From Glycomyces tritici (lineage in GTDB: Bacteria; Actinomycetota; Actinomycetes; Mycobacteriales; Micromonosporaceae): a stretch of DNA of 64,000 bases. Location: contig NZ_JAUEMJ010000001.1 of the NCBI RefSeq assembly GCF_030403505.1, positions 62,001 to 126,000 on the forward strand, given 5' to 3'. The position numbers and the translations under genes are program-made. Positions within the stretch are counted from its first letter, which is position 1; every line of letters starts with the position of its first letter. The notes beneath the pieces were generated by a model. That model worked only from the letters and a program-made list of their open reading frames with translations. It was not told the DNA's origin and searched no databases. This document shows positions 1-7,475 of the stretch, piece after piece.

Positions 1-54
1 CAGGTCGAGGGGCTCGAACCGCTGCAGCCGAACCACGCCAGCCTCGCGTTCGGC

Positions 55-780
55 GTGCCCGAGTCCGAGCCGGGCACGCTCTACGCCCTCTCCGTCTCCG
101 GCGGGGTCCGCTTCCGGCCCAAGGAGGAGCGGGTCGTCCTCTTCGGACGCAACCGGCCCGATGTGCACGTGTGCGTCGGCGGGGACGACCGCCGCGTCAG
201 CCGCAGCCACGGCCGCCTCGCCCGGCGCGGGGACCACTGGTGGCTCGCCAACACCGGGCACCTGCCGCTCCAGCTGCCGGGCGCGCGGATGCTGTTCCCC
301 GAGGACGAGGCCTACCCGCTCGACACCGGGTACACGCCGGTGTTCATCAGCGGCACGGCGCGGCGGCGCCACCTCGTGGAGCTGTACGTCGCCGGCGTCG
401 ACGGCCGCCTGCCCGCACCCGCACCCGCGGCGTCCACGTTGAAGGACAAGCCCTGGAAGCTCGACGCCGACGAGCGGCTGGCGCTCGTGTGCCTGGCCCA
501 GCGGTACCTCCTGCACGACGCCTACCCGCAGCCGGTGTCGTGGAAGCAGGTCGCCGCCGAGCTCGCGGAGCTGCGGCCCCGGAGCGGCTGGCGGCCGAAG
601 AAGGCCGAGCACCTCGTCGCGGGGGTGCGCCGGCGCCTGTCGGCCGCGGGCGTGCCGGGCCTGACCCGCGAGGAGGTCGGGGAACCGGTGGGCAACATGC
701 TCAACCACAACCTCGTCACCGAGTTGCTGCGCACGCGCACCCTCGTGCCGCCCGACCTGTTCGTGCTCGACAGCGCCTGA
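55..780 (+). CDS. FHA-domain protein (5' end may lie outside window)
   Basis: Encodes a small soluble protein with a forkhead-associated domain, a fold that binds phosphothreonine peptides and usually couples Ser/Thr kinases to partners. The hallmark Gly-Arg and Ser-x-x-His elements are visible as LFGRNRPDVHVCVG (about residues 29-42) and RVSRSHGRL (about 47-55). The C-terminal half (about 140-241) is Arg/Leu-rich, looks helical and was not recognised. The GTG at 55 has no Shine-Dalgarno sequence and the frame stays open to base 1, so the true start may be upstream of the window. There is no signal peptide or membrane segment. The FHA call is sound; the signalling partner is unknown. Confidence 0.8.
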   Translation: MPESEPGTLYALSVSGGVRFRPKEERVVLFGRNRPDVHVCVGGDDRRVSRSHGRLARRGDHWWLANTGHLPLQLPGARMLFPEDEAYPLDTGYTPVFISGTARRRHLVELYVAGVDGRLPAPAPAASTLKDKPWKLDADERLALVCLAQRYLLHDAYPQPVSWKQVAAELAELRPRSGWRPKKAEHLVAGVRRRLSAAGVPGLTREEVGEPVGNMLNHNLVTELLRTRTLVPPDLFVLDSA

Positions 781-828
781 GGCCGAATCGGACCGGACCG
801 GCGCCATCGCGGCGCCGCGTCGTGGAGA

Positions 829-1218
829 ATGCTGTCCATGCTCATCGTCGTCCAGATCCTCGCCGCGCTCGCCGGCCTCCTGCACGTCTACATCTGGGTC
901 ATGGAGTGCCTGCGCTTCTCCGACCCGAAGGTGCACCACGGCGTGTTCCGGGTCGCCGCCGAAGACGTCGAGACCGTCCGCTCCTGGGCCTTCAACCAGG
1001 GCTGGTACAACCTGTTCCTCGCGATCGGGGCCCTCGTCGGCGTCGCCGTGGTCAGATCCGAAGCGGCCGTGGGCATGACGCTCATCGTCTTCGCGTGCGC
1101 ATCGATGCTCGGCGCGGCCCTCGTGCTGGTGCTGAAGGACCGGTCGATGGCCTCGGCGGCGCTGAAGCAGGGCCTGTTCCCGGCGCTGGCCCTGATATTC
1201 GCGTTGACGCAGCTCTAG
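829..1218 (+). CDS. DUF1304 family small membrane protein
   Basis: A 129-residue, very hydrophobic protein with about four predicted membrane helices. It begins MLSMLIVVQILAALAGLLHV and has the family-like segment GVFRVAAEDVETVRSWAFNQG followed by a Gly/Ala-rich helix hairpin. This pattern and length match the DUF1304 family, integral membrane proteins of unknown function. ATG codons at 829 and 838 are both possible starts. It stands between the FHA gene and kptA on the same strand with short gaps, but nothing suggests a shared role. Confidence 0.75.
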   Translation: MLSMLIVVQILAALAGLLHVYIWVMECLRFSDPKVHHGVFRVAAEDVETVRSWAFNQGWYNLFLAIGALVGVAVVRSEAAVGMTLIVFACASMLGAALVLVLKDRSMASAALKQGLFPALALIFALTQL

Positions 1219-1265
1219 TCGCCCGCGATAGCCTGACGTTCCCCTCGGCGAGAACGGAGAACGAA

Positions 1266-1808
1266 GTGGACGATCGGCGATTGGTGAAGGTCTCGAAGTA
1301 CCTCTCGCGGCATCTGCGCCACGAGCCGGAGCGGCTCGGCATCGAACTCGACGAGCACGGCTGGGTCGAGGTCGACGCACTGCTCAAGGCCCTTGAGGAC
1401 CGGAACTTCCAGGTCACCCGCGAGGAACTGGAAGAGGTCGTGGCCCGCAACGACAAGCAGCGGTTCGCCTTGCGGGACGGCAGGATCCGGGCCAACCAGG
1501 GCCACACCGTGGACGTGGACCTCGGTCTCGCCCCGGCCGCGCCGCCGCCCGTGCTCTACCACGGGACCGTCGGCGGCTTCGTCGCGACGATCCGCGAAGA
1601 GGGCCTCAAGGCCATGGACCGGCACCACGTGCACCTCTCCCCCGACCGCGAGACGGCGGTCAAGGTGGGGTCGCGGCGCGGCAAGCCCGTGGTCCTCGTG
1701 ATCGACGCCGAGCGGATGGCCGGTGCGGGCCACGCGTTCTACAAGTCCGAGAACGGCGTCTGGCTCACCGACCACGTCCCGGCGTGGGCCGTCATGTTCC
1801 CCGGCTGA
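1266..1808 (+). CDS. kptA: RNA 2'-phosphotransferase KptA/Tpt1
   Basis: Encodes a 180-residue Tpt1/KptA enzyme. In fungi this family moves an internal RNA 2'-phosphate to NAD+, yielding ADP-ribose 1'',2''-cyclic phosphate. The bacterial role is uncertain because bacteria lack the matching tRNA splicing route; NAD-dependent capping or ADP-ribosylation chemistry has been described in the family. Diagnostic pieces are SKYLSRHLRHEPE near the N-terminus, RANQGHT in the middle, YHGT, then HLSPDRETAVKVGSRR and FYKSENGVWLTDHVP near the C-terminus, which together carry the conserved Arg-His-Arg-Arg set. The start is GTG at 1266. A perfect hairpin follows the stop. Confidence 0.88.
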   Translation: MDDRRLVKVSKYLSRHLRHEPERLGIELDEHGWVEVDALLKALEDRNFQVTREELEEVVARNDKQRFALRDGRIRANQGHTVDVDLGLAPAAPPPVLYHGTVGGFVATIREEGLKAMDRHHVHLSPDRETAVKVGSRRGKPVVLVIDAERMAGAGHAFYKSENGVWLTDHVPAWAVMFPG

Positions 1809-1816
1809 ACGCCGGA

Positions 1817-1859
1817 AACGCCCGGGGCCGCCTCCTTGCGGGAGGCGGCCCCGGGCGTT
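1817..1859. terminator. Bidirectional hairpin terminator, kptA / MFS exporter
   Basis: A perfect 19-bp stem (1817-1835 pairs with 1841-1859, loop TTGCG) lies between the kptA stop and the oppositely oriented exporter stop at 1867. It starts with AA and ends with TT, so it can serve either strand, although there is no long T-run, as is usual in actinomycetes. Confidence 0.8.
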
Positions 1860-1866
1860 CGCGTAC

Positions 1867-3318
1867 TTAGCCGACGGCGACCGGGACCGGTTCGACCGCG
1901 TCGGCGGCCTTGCGGGTCTTGATGACCGCGACGGCGATGACCAGGGCCGCCGCCGCGAGGCCGGCGGCGATGCCGTACCCGAGGCGGAAGCCGCCCGTGA
2001 GGGCCTCGGCCTGCGCCGCGCCGCCCTCGAGCAGGGTGCCGGTGCGGGCCGAGACCGCGGTGCTGATGACCGCGAGGCCGACCGCGCCGCCCACCTGCTG
2101 GGCGGTGTTGAACAGGCCGGAGGTGACCCCGGCGTCCTCGGGCCGGGAGTCGGCCATGCCGAGGGTCATCAGGGCGGGCATCGCCAGGCCGAAGCCGAGC
2201 GGCGCGGTGATCATGCCGGGCAGGACGTCGGCCAGGTAGTTGCCGTCGGCCCGCATCTGGGCGAAGAGGACGAAGCCGACGACCATGAGCGACAGGCCGG
2301 CGAGCACCATCGGGCGGGCCCCGAAGCGGGTCAGGAGCCGCGGGGCGAGCGCCATCGAGACCACCGCGATCACGATCGGGGCGGGCAGGAACGCGAGGCC
2401 CGCCGCCAGCGGCGCGAACTCGAGCACCTGCTGGAGGTAGAGGACGGTGAAGAACATGAACCCGAAGGCCGCGCCGACCATGAGCGACTGCGAGAGGTTC
2501 GCCCCGGCCACGTTGCGGGAGAACAGGATGCGCAGCGGGATCAGCGGCGCGGCGGCCTTCGCCTGGCGGATGAAGAACCCGGCGAGCAGCGCGATCGCGA
2601 GGGCGCCCATGCCCAGGGTGCGGGCCGAGGTCAGGCCGTACCGCTCGGTCTCGATCAGCGTGTAGACGGCGAGCATCAGGCCCGAGGTCACCAGGGCCGC
2701 ACCGATCACGTCCGCTCCGGCCTTCAGGCCGATGCCGCGGTCGGCGGGCAGGAGCTTCCAGGCCATCGCGGCCACGATGAGGCCGAGCGGCAGGTTCACG
2801 TAGAACACCGACTCCCAGCCGAGGGTCTCGGTGAGCACGCCGCCGACCACGCTGCCCGCGGCACCGCCGCCCGCAGAGGCGAAGCCGTAGAGGCCGATGG
2901 CCTTCACCTGGTGCTGCGGTTCGGGGAAGATCGTCACGATCATGCCCAGGAGCCCGGCGGCCGTGATGGCGCCGCCGATGCCCTGCACGAAGCGGGCGGC
3001 CAGCAGGAAGCCCTGCGAGTCGGCCAGCGCCGCCGCGACGGAGGCGAGCGTGAAGAGGGCCAGCCCGGCGAGGAACACCTGCTTGCGGCTGACGAGGTCG
3101 CCGAGCCGGCCGGCGAGGAGCAGCAGGCCGCCGAAGGGGATCACGTAGGCGTTGACGGTCCACACGAGATTCGCCTGGCTGAAGGCGAGGTCCTCGCGGA
3201 TGGCCGGGAGGGCGATGCTGACGATGTTCTGGTCCAGGACGATCATGACCTGGGCGGCCGCGAGTGCGATCACCGCGAGCCAACGGGTGCGAAGGCGCTG
3301 CGCTGCAATGGGTGACAT
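1867..3318 (-). CDS. MFS drug exporter, DHA2 (EmrB/QacA-like) family
   Basis: A 483-residue polytopic membrane protein of the major facilitator superfamily, most like 14-helix drug:H+ antiporters. The N-terminal helix carries VMIVLDQNIVSIALPAI, the DHA2 motif D1 region, followed by the loop motif GRLGDLVSRKQVF (motif A) and RFVQGIGGAI (motif B). GSVVGGVLTETLGWESVFYV is the family's motif C region. Substrate cannot be inferred. It is transcribed divergently from an HxlR-type regulator, a common arrangement in which the regulator represses the exporter or controls both. The 230-bp gap holds three inverted repeats. Confidence 0.88.
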   Translation of the reverse strand: MSPIAAQRLRTRWLAVIALAAAQVMIVLDQNIVSIALPAIREDLAFSQANLVWTVNAYVIPFGGLLLLAGRLGDLVSRKQVFLAGLALFTLASVAAALADSQGFLLAARFVQGIGGAITAAGLLGMIVTIFPEPQHQVKAIGLYGFASAGGGAAGSVVGGVLTETLGWESVFYVNLPLGLIVAAMAWKLLPADRGIGLKAGADVIGAALVTSGLMLAVYTLIETERYGLTSARTLGMGALAIALLAGFFIRQAKAAAPLIPLRILFSRNVAGANLSQSLMVGAAFGFMFFTVLYLQQVLEFAPLAAGLAFLPAPIVIAVVSMALAPRLLTRFGARPMVLAGLSLMVVGFVLFAQMRADGNYLADVLPGMITAPLGFGLAMPALMTLGMADSRPEDAGVTSGLFNTAQQVGGAVGLAVISTAVSARTGTLLEGGAAQAEALTGGFRLGYGIAAGLAAAALVIAVAVIKTRKAADAVEPVPVAVG

Positions 3319-3361
3319 CGGGTGCTCCTGATAGAACGGCGGGCTCGGAAACCCGGCTTGG

Positions 3362-3454
3362 GGAACGTTTTGTTCCTGGGGTAATCATGTGTTCCAATGG
3401 AGCGATCCGTAAGAAGGCACTTTCATGTGCCAGGGGGTACAGGGATGTTCCTGT
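3362..3454. promoter_or_regulatory. Divergent control region with three inverted repeats
   Basis: Between the exporter start (3318) and the HxlR start (3549) are GGAAC-N5-GTTCC (3362-3376), GGCAC-N6-GTGCC (3416-3431) and ACAGG-N6-CCTGT (3439-3454). Each is a plausible half-site pair for a dimeric winged-helix repressor. Which one is used is not known, and the short arms mean some could be chance. No convincing -35/-10 pair was identified. Confidence 0.4.
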
Positions 3455-3548
3455 CCAGGTCGACCGGCCTTTTCCCTGGATGTGACGTGCGACATAGGTG
3501 CTCGCGGTCTCGCCCGGCGGCACCGCACCGCTGCTGAGGAGTGGACCG

Positions 3549-3938
3549 ATGAACGACGACGACTGCGTGCTGCCGAAGTCCGACGTGCAGGCCGAGGCCT
3601 GCCCGATCGTCCAGATCATCGACCGGGTCGCGGGCAAGTGGTCGGTCTCGATCCTGGTCGCGGCCATCCGGAAGCCGGTGCGCTACACCGAGCTCGAGCG
3701 CTCGGTCCCCGGCATCAGCCGCCGGATGCTGACACTGACCCTGCGGAACCTGGAACGCGACGGCCTGCTGGAGCGCACGGTCTACCCGACCGTGCCGCCG
3801 AAGGTCGAGTACAGCGCGACCCCGAGCGCGCGGGAGCTGTACGGGCACCTGACGGGCCTGCTCGAGTGGGCCGAGCGCCACCAGCCCGACATCATCGAGG
3901 CCCGGAAGGCCTACGACGAGCAGGCGCTCGCCGCGTGA
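3549..3938 (+). CDS. HxlR family winged-helix regulator
   Basis: A 129-residue HxlR-type transcription factor. The segment ACPIVQIIDRVAGKWSVSIL (from about residue 17) is the family signature, with the conserved cysteine used for redox or electrophile sensing in several HxlR members, followed by RYTELERSVPGISRRMLT (helix-turn-helix) and the wing region. A second cysteine sits at residue 6. The ATG at 3549 is preceded by GAGGAG at a good distance. Being divergent from the DHA2 exporter, it probably controls that gene in response to a toxic compound; this is inference from context. Confidence 0.87.
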   Translation: MNDDDCVLPKSDVQAEACPIVQIIDRVAGKWSVSILVAAIRKPVRYTELERSVPGISRRMLTLTLRNLERDGLLERTVYPTVPPKVEYSATPSARELYGHLTGLLEWAERHQPDIIEARKAYDEQALAA

Positions 3939-3948
3939 ACGCCGGGCG

Positions 3949-4299
3949 ATGAAACGGAGGAAGCACCGCGCCGCCCCGAAGCGCTTCATCGTGGTCGGGA
4001 GGACGCCGCCCGGGTCGTGGCCCGTGGAGGTGGGCGTCCACCCCGCCGGCCGCGACTCCGTCGTCGCGATCTCGGTCGGACCGCACCCGATGGACGCGGG
4101 CGGCCTGGTCGCCCTCGCGGCCGTCCTCGACGAATCGGGGACAGGCCTGAACCCTGCGTTCGCCGAGGAGTTCGACGCGACGGCGCTGCACTGGCTGGTG
4201 CCGCTGCTCGTCCGGCTCCACGCCGGCGAGGACGTGAAGGACGACATCGTGGCGGGCTACCGGGCGCGGCACGGCAGGCCGCCCGAGCGGCGTCCCTGA
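3949..4299 (+). CDS. Hypothetical protein, 116 aa
   Basis: A short basic-ended protein beginning MKRRKHRAAPKRFIVVGR, starting 10 bases after the HxlR stop and so perhaps cotranscribed. The middle is Gly/Val/Asp-rich and the end is again Arg/Pro-rich. There is no signal peptide, membrane helix or recognisable motif. Codon use (high GC3) matches the neighbours. No function can be proposed. Confidence 0.55.
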   Translation: MKRRKHRAAPKRFIVVGRTPPGSWPVEVGVHPAGRDSVVAISVGPHPMDAGGLVALAAVLDESGTGLNPAFAEEFDATALHWLVPLLVRLHAGEDVKDDIVAGYRARHGRPPERRP

Positions 4300-4335
4300 C
4301 CCGGGGACCGGACGTCTTGCTCCTTGCGGGTCAGG
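4295..4335. terminator. Weak inverted repeat spanning two convergent stops
   Basis: CCTGACCCG (4295-4303) is mirrored by CGGGTCAGG (4327-4335). The arms contain the stop codons of the hypothetical gene and of the convergent phosphatase gene. The 9-bp stem with a 23-base loop is a weak candidate bidirectional terminator. Confidence 0.4.
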
Positions 4336-5119
4336 CGAGTTCGGCGAGCAGCGCCCGGTGGATCGCCGGGCCGGCGGCGAGCACCGAGAGGGCGCCGTCG
4401 CCGTAGTCGACGCCGTCGAGGTCGGTGACGAGCAGGCCCGCCTCGCGGCAGATCACGGTCCCGGCCGCGACGTCCCAGAGGTTGACGCGTTCGTGGAAGA
4501 CCGCGTCGACCCGCCCGGCCGCGAGCCAGCACATGTCGAGGGCGGCGGTGCCGAGCATGCGGATGCGCTGCACCTTCGGCACGATCCGCTGGAGGGTGGC
4601 GAGGCGGCGGAGGTTGCGCTTGTCGGCGTCGGGTCCGACCGAGAAGTCCCCCATGGCGACCACGGCCTCGGCCAGGTCCGCCGGTCCGGTCGAGCGCAGA
4701 GCCTGCTTGTTCAGGGCCGCGCCGTGGCCGAGCGCGGCGCTGAAGCGCTCTTCGGACATCGGGGCATGGACGACGCCGACCACGGGCATGCCGTTGCGCA
4801 CCAGGGCGAGCGAGACCCCGAACATGGGTGAGCCGTGCGCGAAGTTGATGGTCCCGTCGATCGGGTCGAGCACCCATTCGTAGTGCGACTCGGTGTCGCC
4901 GGTGCGGCCCCGCTCCTCCCCCAGCAGCGGGATCTCGGGGGTCTCCCGCTCGAGGAAGGCGCGGACTGCGTCCTCTGCGGCGTAGTCGAGGTCCGTGGCG
5001 AAGTCCCGGTCGCCCTTGCCGCTGATGGAGCGCTCGCGCCCGATGCCCTCCCGGATCGCCGCGACGGCCGTCTCGGCCGCCTGCTCCGCCGTGCCCAGGA
5101 ATTCCAGCAGCTCGCTCAT
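4331..5119 (-). CDS. Inositol monophosphatase family phosphatase
   Basis: A 262-residue Mg2+-dependent, Li+-sensitive-type phosphatase of the IMPase/FBPase superfamily. Metal and catalytic residues are in order: GEE (67-69), WVLDPIDGTINF (82-93), and NLWDVAAG (213-220) with the second-domain Asp. The substrate could be inositol 1-phosphate, histidinol phosphate or a 3'(2')-phosphoadenosine nucleotide; sequence alone does not decide. The start is placed at the ATG at 5119 (MSELLEFLG), which fits family length. The frame stays open further upstream but that extension is Arg-rich and unlike the family. Confidence 0.87.
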   Translation of the reverse strand: MSELLEFLGTAEQAAETAVAAIREGIGRERSISGKGDRDFATDLDYAAEDAVRAFLERETPEIPLLGEERGRTGDTESHYEWVLDPIDGTINFAHGSPMFGVSLALVRNGMPVVGVVHAPMSEERFSAALGHGAALNKQALRSTGPADLAEAVVAMGDFSVGPDADKRNLRRLATLQRIVPKVQRIRMLGTAALDMCWLAAGRVDAVFHERVNLWDVAAGTVICREAGLLVTDLDGVDYGDGALSVLAAGPAIHRALLAELA

Positions 5120-5352
5120 TATGCAGTTCCCGCCTTCGTCTCGACCCACCCCGACGGATTTCATCCTAAAGGTGCAAGACCATGCGGCACTTGGACTCCC
5201 AGTGCGACGTTCTGCCCGATTTTCCCGGCGCACCCGGAAGGAGGGCCCGGTGCGGCCCGCAGTGCGGGCCGCACCGGCCCGTTCCGGCCGGCCGGTCGGC
5301 AGCCGCACGCGCATGGGCGCCGGTCCCCTGGTCGCCCTGCGGTGGGAGCGGA

Positions 5353-5502
5353 TCAGTGCGGCCTCGGCGGCCTTGCGTCCTTCGTCCGGTGTGGCCGGTC
5401 CGCAGGGCCGGACGCGTCGCGGTCGCGCACCTGCGCGGTGATCCAGACCCGGCCGTCCCGTTCGACCGGTGCGACGGAGGCGTCGACCGTGAGTTCCGCC
5501 AC
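5353..5502 (-). pseudogene. Possible small gene or frameshifted remnant
   Basis: A 49-codon frame starting GTG at 5502 reads VAELTVDASVAPVERDGRV... with roughly 85-90% G/C at third positions, like the real genes here. The bias then shifts to another frame, around DEGRKAAEAALIRSHRR, just before this frame stops. That pattern suggests a small gene broken by a frameshift, or a sequencing error. There is no strong ribosome binding site and no family was recognised, so this is a weak call. Confidence 0.25.
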
Positions 5503-5533
5503 GTCCGCACCGCCAGGTCCGGTGGCCCGGGTC

Positions 5534-5562
5534 GGCCGAAAGCTCCGAAAACCTTTTCGGCC
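5534..5562. promoter_or_regulatory. Candidate LacI-type operator
   Basis: CCGAAAACCTTTTCGG (5545-5560) has 7-bp arms, and it is nested in GGCCGAAA...TTTCGGCC (5534-5541 / 5555-5562). It lies about 85 bp upstream of the LacI-family start, a normal position for autoregulation. Family operators are palindromes of this length, usually with a central CG; here the centre is CC. Confidence 0.45.
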
Positions 5563-5644
5563 GGTCGGCTACAGTCGAGCCCAGCCCGGAGGAAAGGACG
5601 CCGCCGCGGGCGGCGCCCGTCGGGCTCCGGCCGAAGGAGGACGA

Positions 5645-6673
5645 GTGGCCCGAACCCCCGCGCCGCGCGGCACACGCGCCACCACACTGTCCGATGTGGC
5701 TCGTCTATCGGGCGTCTCGATCGCGACGGCATCGAAGGCGCTCAACGGCCGCGACCATGTGCACCCCCAGACCCGCGAGCGGGTCCTGGAGGCCGCCGCG
5801 CAGCTCTCCTTCTCCCCGAACTCCCTCGCCCGGGGGCTGCTCGCCGGCCGGACCGGCACTGTCGGGCTCCTCACCTCGGATCTGGTGGGCCGCTTCAGTC
5901 TCCCGATCCTCATGGGCGCGGAGGACGCGTTCGGCGCGGGTCAGGTCTCGGTGTTCCTGTGCGACGCGCGCGGCGACGCGATCCGCGAGCGCCACCATGT
6001 GCGGGCCCTGCTGAGCCGCCGCGTGGACGGGCTCATCGTGGTGGGGTCCTCCACGAACCCGAGGCCGCCGCTGGCCGTCGCCGTGGACGTGCCGGTCGTG
6101 TACGCCTACGCGCCTTCCGAAGCGCCCGAAGACCTCTCGATCGTGCCCGACAACGTGAACGCCGGCCGCATGGCCGTCGAGCACCTCATCGCGTGCGGCC
6201 GCACCAGGATCGCGCACATCAGCGGCGACCGCGAGTACAGCGCCGCTCGCGACCGCGCGGCGGGCGCCCAGGCGGCCCTCGACGCCGCCGGCCTCGAGCT
6301 CGTGGGCGAAGTGGCCTACGGCGCTTGGGAAGAGGGCTGGGGCCGTGCGGCGGCCGGGATGCTCCTCGACCGCGAACCGGACGTCGACGCGGTGCTGTGC
6401 GGCTCCGACCAGGTCGCCCGCGGCGTACTCGACACGCTGCGCGAACGCGGCCGCCGGGTCCCCGAGGACGTGGCGGTCATGGGCTTCGACAACTGGGAGG
6501 TCCTCGCCACCGGCGCCCGCCCGCAGCTCACCAGTGTGGACATGAACCTCGAAGAGCTCGGCCGCGCCGCCGCCCGGGCCCTGTTCGCGGCGATCGACGC
6601 CGAGCACGGCCCCGGCGTGCGCACCGTCCAGTGCCGCGTCGTCGTGCGGGGCTCCACCGCGTCCGCGGGCTGA
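5645..6673 (+). CDS. LacI family transcriptional regulator
   Basis: A 342-residue LacI/GalR repressor. The N-terminal helix-turn-helix and hinge read TLSDVARLSGVSIATASKAL then ERVLEAAAQLSFSPNSLARGL (about residues 14-62), followed by a periplasmic-binding-protein-like sensor domain that starts TGTVGLLTSDLVGRF and ends with the family-typical VAVMGFDNWEVLATGARPQLTS region. The GTG at 5645 is preceded by AAGGAGG. No sugar gene is adjacent (tag lies convergent), so the regulated target is unknown; autoregulation through the palindrome upstream is plausible. Confidence 0.9.
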   Translation: MARTPAPRGTRATTLSDVARLSGVSIATASKALNGRDHVHPQTRERVLEAAAQLSFSPNSLARGLLAGRTGTVGLLTSDLVGRFSLPILMGAEDAFGAGQVSVFLCDARGDAIRERHHVRALLSRRVDGLIVVGSSTNPRPPLAVAVDVPVVYAYAPSEAPEDLSIVPDNVNAGRMAVEHLIACGRTRIAHISGDREYSAARDRAAGAQAALDAAGLELVGEVAYGAWEEGWGRAAAGMLLDREPDVDAVLCGSDQVARGVLDTLRERGRRVPEDVAVMGFDNWEVLATGARPQLTSVDMNLEELGRAAARALFAAIDAEHGPGVRTVQCRVVVRGSTASAG

Positions 6674-6767
6674 GCACCTGCCGGGGACCGCCGGTTCACG
6701 ACGCCCCGGTGCCCGGCGGCTACGGCCGCCGTCTCCGGCGCCCCGCACTGGGGGCGACCGCGGGGGC

Positions 6768-7328
6768 CTAGCGCGCGGGCACGTGGCAGTCGGCGAGGTG
6801 GTCGTCGACCATGCCGATGGCCTGCATCATCGCGTAGGCGGTGGTGGGCCCGATGAACTTGAAGCCGCGCTTCTTGAGCGCCTTCGCGAGCGCGGTCGAC
6901 TCAGCGGTCACCGCGGGAACGTCGGCGATCCGCTCCGGGCGCGCCCGCGGCTCGGGGGCGAAGGACCACACGAGGTCGCTCAGCCCGCCGTCCAGCTCGG
7001 CGGCGGCCCTGGCGTTCGCGATGGTCGCCTCGATCTTCATGCGGTTGCGCACGATGCCAGCGTCGCCGAGGAGCCGCGCCGCGTCCGCCTCGGTGAACGC
7101 GGCGACCTTCGCGATCGCGAAGCCCGCGAAGGCCTTCCGGAAGGCCTCGCGCTTGCGCAGGATCACCAGCCACGACAGGCCGGACTGGAAGGCCTCCAGG
7201 CTGACCCGCTCGAACAGGGCGTCGTCGCCGCGGATCGGCCGGCCCCACTCCTGGTCGTGGTAGTCCCGGTAGATCTCGGGGGACGCGCCCCAGGGGCACC
7301 GCGTGAGGCCGTCGTCTGCTTCGCTCAC
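6768..7328 (-). CDS. tag: DNA-3-methyladenine glycosylase I
   Basis: A 186-residue Tag-type base-excision repair glycosylase that removes 3-methyladenine from alkylated DNA. The N-terminal RCPWGASPEIYRDYHDQEWG has the Tag pattern with the zinc-ligand Cys and His. SLEAFQSGLSWLVILRKRE is the central helix-hairpin region, GPTTAYAMMQAIGMVDDH precedes the C-terminus, and DDHLADCH supplies the remaining His and Cys zinc ligands. The start is taken as GTG at 7328 with GGGAG eight bases before it; a longer frame exists upstream but lacks family similarity. Tag glycosylases often respond to alkylation damage. A palindrome lies in the divergent promoter region. Confidence 0.9.
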   Translation of the reverse strand: MSEADDGLTRCPWGASPEIYRDYHDQEWGRPIRGDDALFERVSLEAFQSGLSWLVILRKREAFRKAFAGFAIAKVAAFTEADAARLLGDAGIVRNRMKIEATIANARAAAELDGGLSDLVWSFAPEPRARPERIADVPAVTAESTALAKALKKRGFKFIGPTTAYAMMQAIGMVDDHLADCHVPAR

Positions 7329-7420
7329 CGTTGACTCCCGTCCCTCGTGCGAACCGCCCCGAGCGTACGCGCCGCCACCGACGATCCGCCCCACCGCACT
7401 CCTGGACTGTCACACCCTTG

Positions 7421-7437
7421 TTGCAAGATACTTGCAA
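7421..7437. promoter_or_regulatory. Perfect 7-bp inverted repeat in tag/GNAT divergent promoter
   Basis: TTGCAAG-ATA-CTTGCAA is a perfect palindrome with a 3-base centre, and a further GCAAG half-site lies at 7446-7450. It is much more AT-rich than its surroundings and sits about 40 bp before the GNAT start and about 95 bp before tag. It looks like an operator for a dimeric regulator, possibly shared by both genes. Confidence 0.55.
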
Positions 7438-7475
7438 TAGAGTCGTGCAAGTCCCCCGACGCGAAGGAGCCCCCC

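Larger units (their letters stand above)
5120..5644. other. 525-bp intergenic region between divergent genes
   Basis: No full-length gene is supported here. The region holds a GC-rich 15-bp inverted repeat with a 1-base centre (5247-5261 / 5263-5277), a 49-codon minus-strand open frame with gene-like codon bias (5353-5502), and an operator-like palindrome just before the LacI gene (5534-5562). Promoters for the phosphatase (minus) and LacI (plus) genes must lie here but were not recognised. Confidence 0.6.
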
